Positions 62,201-64,000 of a stretch of DNA of 64,000 nt are shown one piece after another. Each line of letters begins with the position of its first letter. The stretch's first letter is position 1. The position numbers were made by a program, and so were the translations under genes. The notes beneath the pieces are model-generated. The model searched no databases, had not been told where the DNA came from, and was given only the letters and a program-made list of their open reading frames with translations. This DNA is from Gavia stellata (lineage: Eukaryota > Chordata > Aves > Gaviiformes > Gaviidae). The stretch is from NCBI RefSeq assembly GCF_030936135.1, contig NC_082594.1:107237020-107301019 (forward strand). The letters run 5' to 3'.

Positions 62201-64000
62201 AACATGTGCAGCTATAGAATATCCATCACGGTCAAAATGCACTTGAGCAGTAAGCACAAACTTTTGCTTGCGACTATGTGAGTCGTGCGTAAGTGATTAT
62301 TCCTGTATGGTGAGCACACATTGCATGCTGTTTCTGGTGCTAAGCTTAACCTGCGTAACAGCTTCCAAAGGCTACTTTTGTAGCCTGCTTTTCTCTTACA
62401 GGTCTGTGCCTGGTCACCCACCTGCCCTGAGCTGCTGTGGCAGTCTCTCCCTGTATCCCAAGTGCTCCTTCCTCCTGGCCTTCCTTATCACCTCACCTTC
62501 TCCTTAGTTTGTACAATCTCTTCAACCGCCCCCACTCTAGCTTTTAGTTTATTACTACAGGACTTGGTAAATAACACAGCAGATAATAGCCACATACATA
62601 TTTCCCTAGTAATTTGCATGCATGAAGCTTAACATCCATTGTGCAACACCAGCACCTCATCATGTGTCCCCCAACCAACGTTAAAAGAGCAATAAGCAGG
62701 AACAACCAAAGAGGAGCTTGAGTCGGCCCCCATTAAAATTATACAGTTACTATGAGAAATGTGGTTGGGGGGTCACCTCCTGCATCGGACAGGATGCTTG
62801 CCTAGGGAATCCCCACCACTGCTCTTCCCAGATGGCTACTGAAGAGTGGTTTTCCCTTCTCTTTCTCTCTCTTTTCCTATTCTTTCCTAAGGTAACTTTG
62901 AAGTCAGTGTATGCCATCAGCTTCAGACTCCATCAGTGAAGCTTTGTAAGACTGTCTTGACTTCCCTTGCATAACAGCATGGATCAATTGGAGGCTGCTA
63001 CTCATCAAAATTGCACAGTACCTACTTCTCTGGAATACAGAACAAAACGTGAAGCTTCTTGTTTTAATGCGATTATAGTTAGCAAGTCCTGCCCATATTA
63101 TGAATAAACTGAATTTAGGAAAGCAATATTTGACAGAACAAAACACGTGATTTCCAGAAAAAGAAAACTTACCAATTGCCCTAAACCTGGCTGTAATAAT
63201 GCTTCTTAATATTGCATCTTAAAGGCTGTCCTTCTCCCAGTTTAAAAAAAAATAATCTGTATAAAACTTAAATATGAGAAAACTGAATTTTAACAAGACA
63301 TAAGCTGTTATGAAATACAAAGAAGAAAAAGCCACTGATGTATAGCTTGTTATCTAACATGCTCTTTAATATATTGGTCCAGGTGCTAATAATGAGGCTG
63401 GCAAGTGTTACAGGAAAGCTAATGAAATATGATCAATGGGGAAGATAGAAGAGAAGCAGTCAACAGGTAATTAAGAACTTTAAATAGCATCCATTCATTC
63501 TGATTAAAACACCAAAAAATTATGGTGCTTTTTTGTTGTAGGAAGGCCTTTAATTTACTCAAATTGCTTTTTCAATTGGAAGCTTAAGGAGATATGGATT
63601 TGAGGTCCAAGTAAAAGCTATCTTCTTCAGTAACCTATTAAGTTTCCAGTTACTGCTTAAACTGTATATTTATCTTTCAGCAATACACATGAAAAGTGAT
63701 CTTTTATACTATAATATTGTACTTTAGTCAAAACACTAGATCAAAATCAGGTTTCCAAAAATATTCAGGATAGATCCAAAATCATTTAGCTTGCTTAAAT
63801 CATAGAAACAGATTAAATTCCATATACTGCATGCATATATTATATCCAAATGTTTTATTTTCTTATCTTCTCAATTATAAATCTTAGAGGCATTGTAATC
63901 TAACTAGGAAGCTCAATCCTACAAAACTGCATTGCATCTTGTAATGCATAATTTACTACCCTCTCTCTTTTACAATTACTTTTATGCCAACTGTACTCAC

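Larger units (their letters stand above)
56518..64000 (-). other. NCAM2: 3' part of an upstream NCAM2 intron (at least 7.5 kb in the window)
   Basis: From the acceptor of the FN3 exon to the window edge I see no further exon with recognisable FN3 sequence. Contents: a solo LTR (57950-59072), a 30-bp tandem duplication (59158-59216) and AT-rich sequence. An 18-nt microexon-like segment at 63173-63190 is treated in the findings. Confidence 0.75.

Noticed and set aside
63995..64000. Window ends in ACTCAC, which reads as a GTGAGT donor on the minus strand
   Set aside because: It could be the donor of the next upstream NCAM2 exon, but the exon itself would be outside the window, so it cannot be supported.
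1..64000. CRISPR arrays, operons, phage or other prokaryotic systems
   Set aside because: Spliced vertebrate exons, CR1 LINEs and LTRs show that this is nuclear bird DNA. No regularly spaced direct-repeat array with unique spacers is present.

Overview
The window is AT-rich vertebrate DNA, almost certainly from a bird. The evidence for a bird is several CR1 LINE fragments whose 3' ends carry the avian-type ATTCTRTGA/TCATAGAAT octamer-like tail, plus long-terminal-repeat families of a type I recognise from bird genomes. Nothing identifies the species. The one gene that can be identified is NCAM2 (neural cell adhesion molecule 2, also called OCAM/RNCAM), on the minus strand. Four 3'-terminal coding exons are present: 56337-56517, 29102-29306, 24629-24748 and 19120-19231. 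All splice sites inside the window are canonical GT/AG. The joined frame gives 205 residues without interruption: the end of the second fibronectin type III domain, the membrane-proximal stalk, the transmembrane segment and the whole cytoplasmic tail to the stop codon. The 5' part of the gene lies beyond base 64000.

Layout, in genomic order. Bases 1-19119 lie downstream of the NCAM2 stop codon. They hold the 3' untranslated region (end not determined) and gene-poor flank, with one CR1 fragment (about 2655-3094), two GC-rich blocks, a 28-bp tandem duplication and one unexplained minus-strand ORF (11848-12408). Bases 19120-29306 hold the last three coding exons, separated by introns of 5397 and 4353 bp. 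These introns contain a GC-rich zone (about 23330-24300) and a 5'-truncated CR1 (25372 to about 26062). Bases 29307-56336 are a single 27-kb intron. It contains an intact solo LTR close to the transmembrane exon (29543-30631), a pentanucleotide microsatellite, a small CR1 tail, a longer CR1 fragment with reverse-transcriptase motifs (about 49225-50170) and a second type of solo LTR (51434-52177). Bases 56518-64000 are the start of a further intron of at least 7.5 kb, with a second copy of the first LTR family (57950-59072).

I did not find an unknown biological system. The observations most worth checking are these: a short hydrophobic read-through tail after the last FN3 exon that could encode a GPI-type NCAM2 isoform; an 18-nt phase-0 microexon candidate upstream of that exon; a direct-repeat LTR pair flanking the FN3 exon; and in-frame 45-48-bp tandem units inside those LTRs, with a copy-number difference of one unit between the two insertions.
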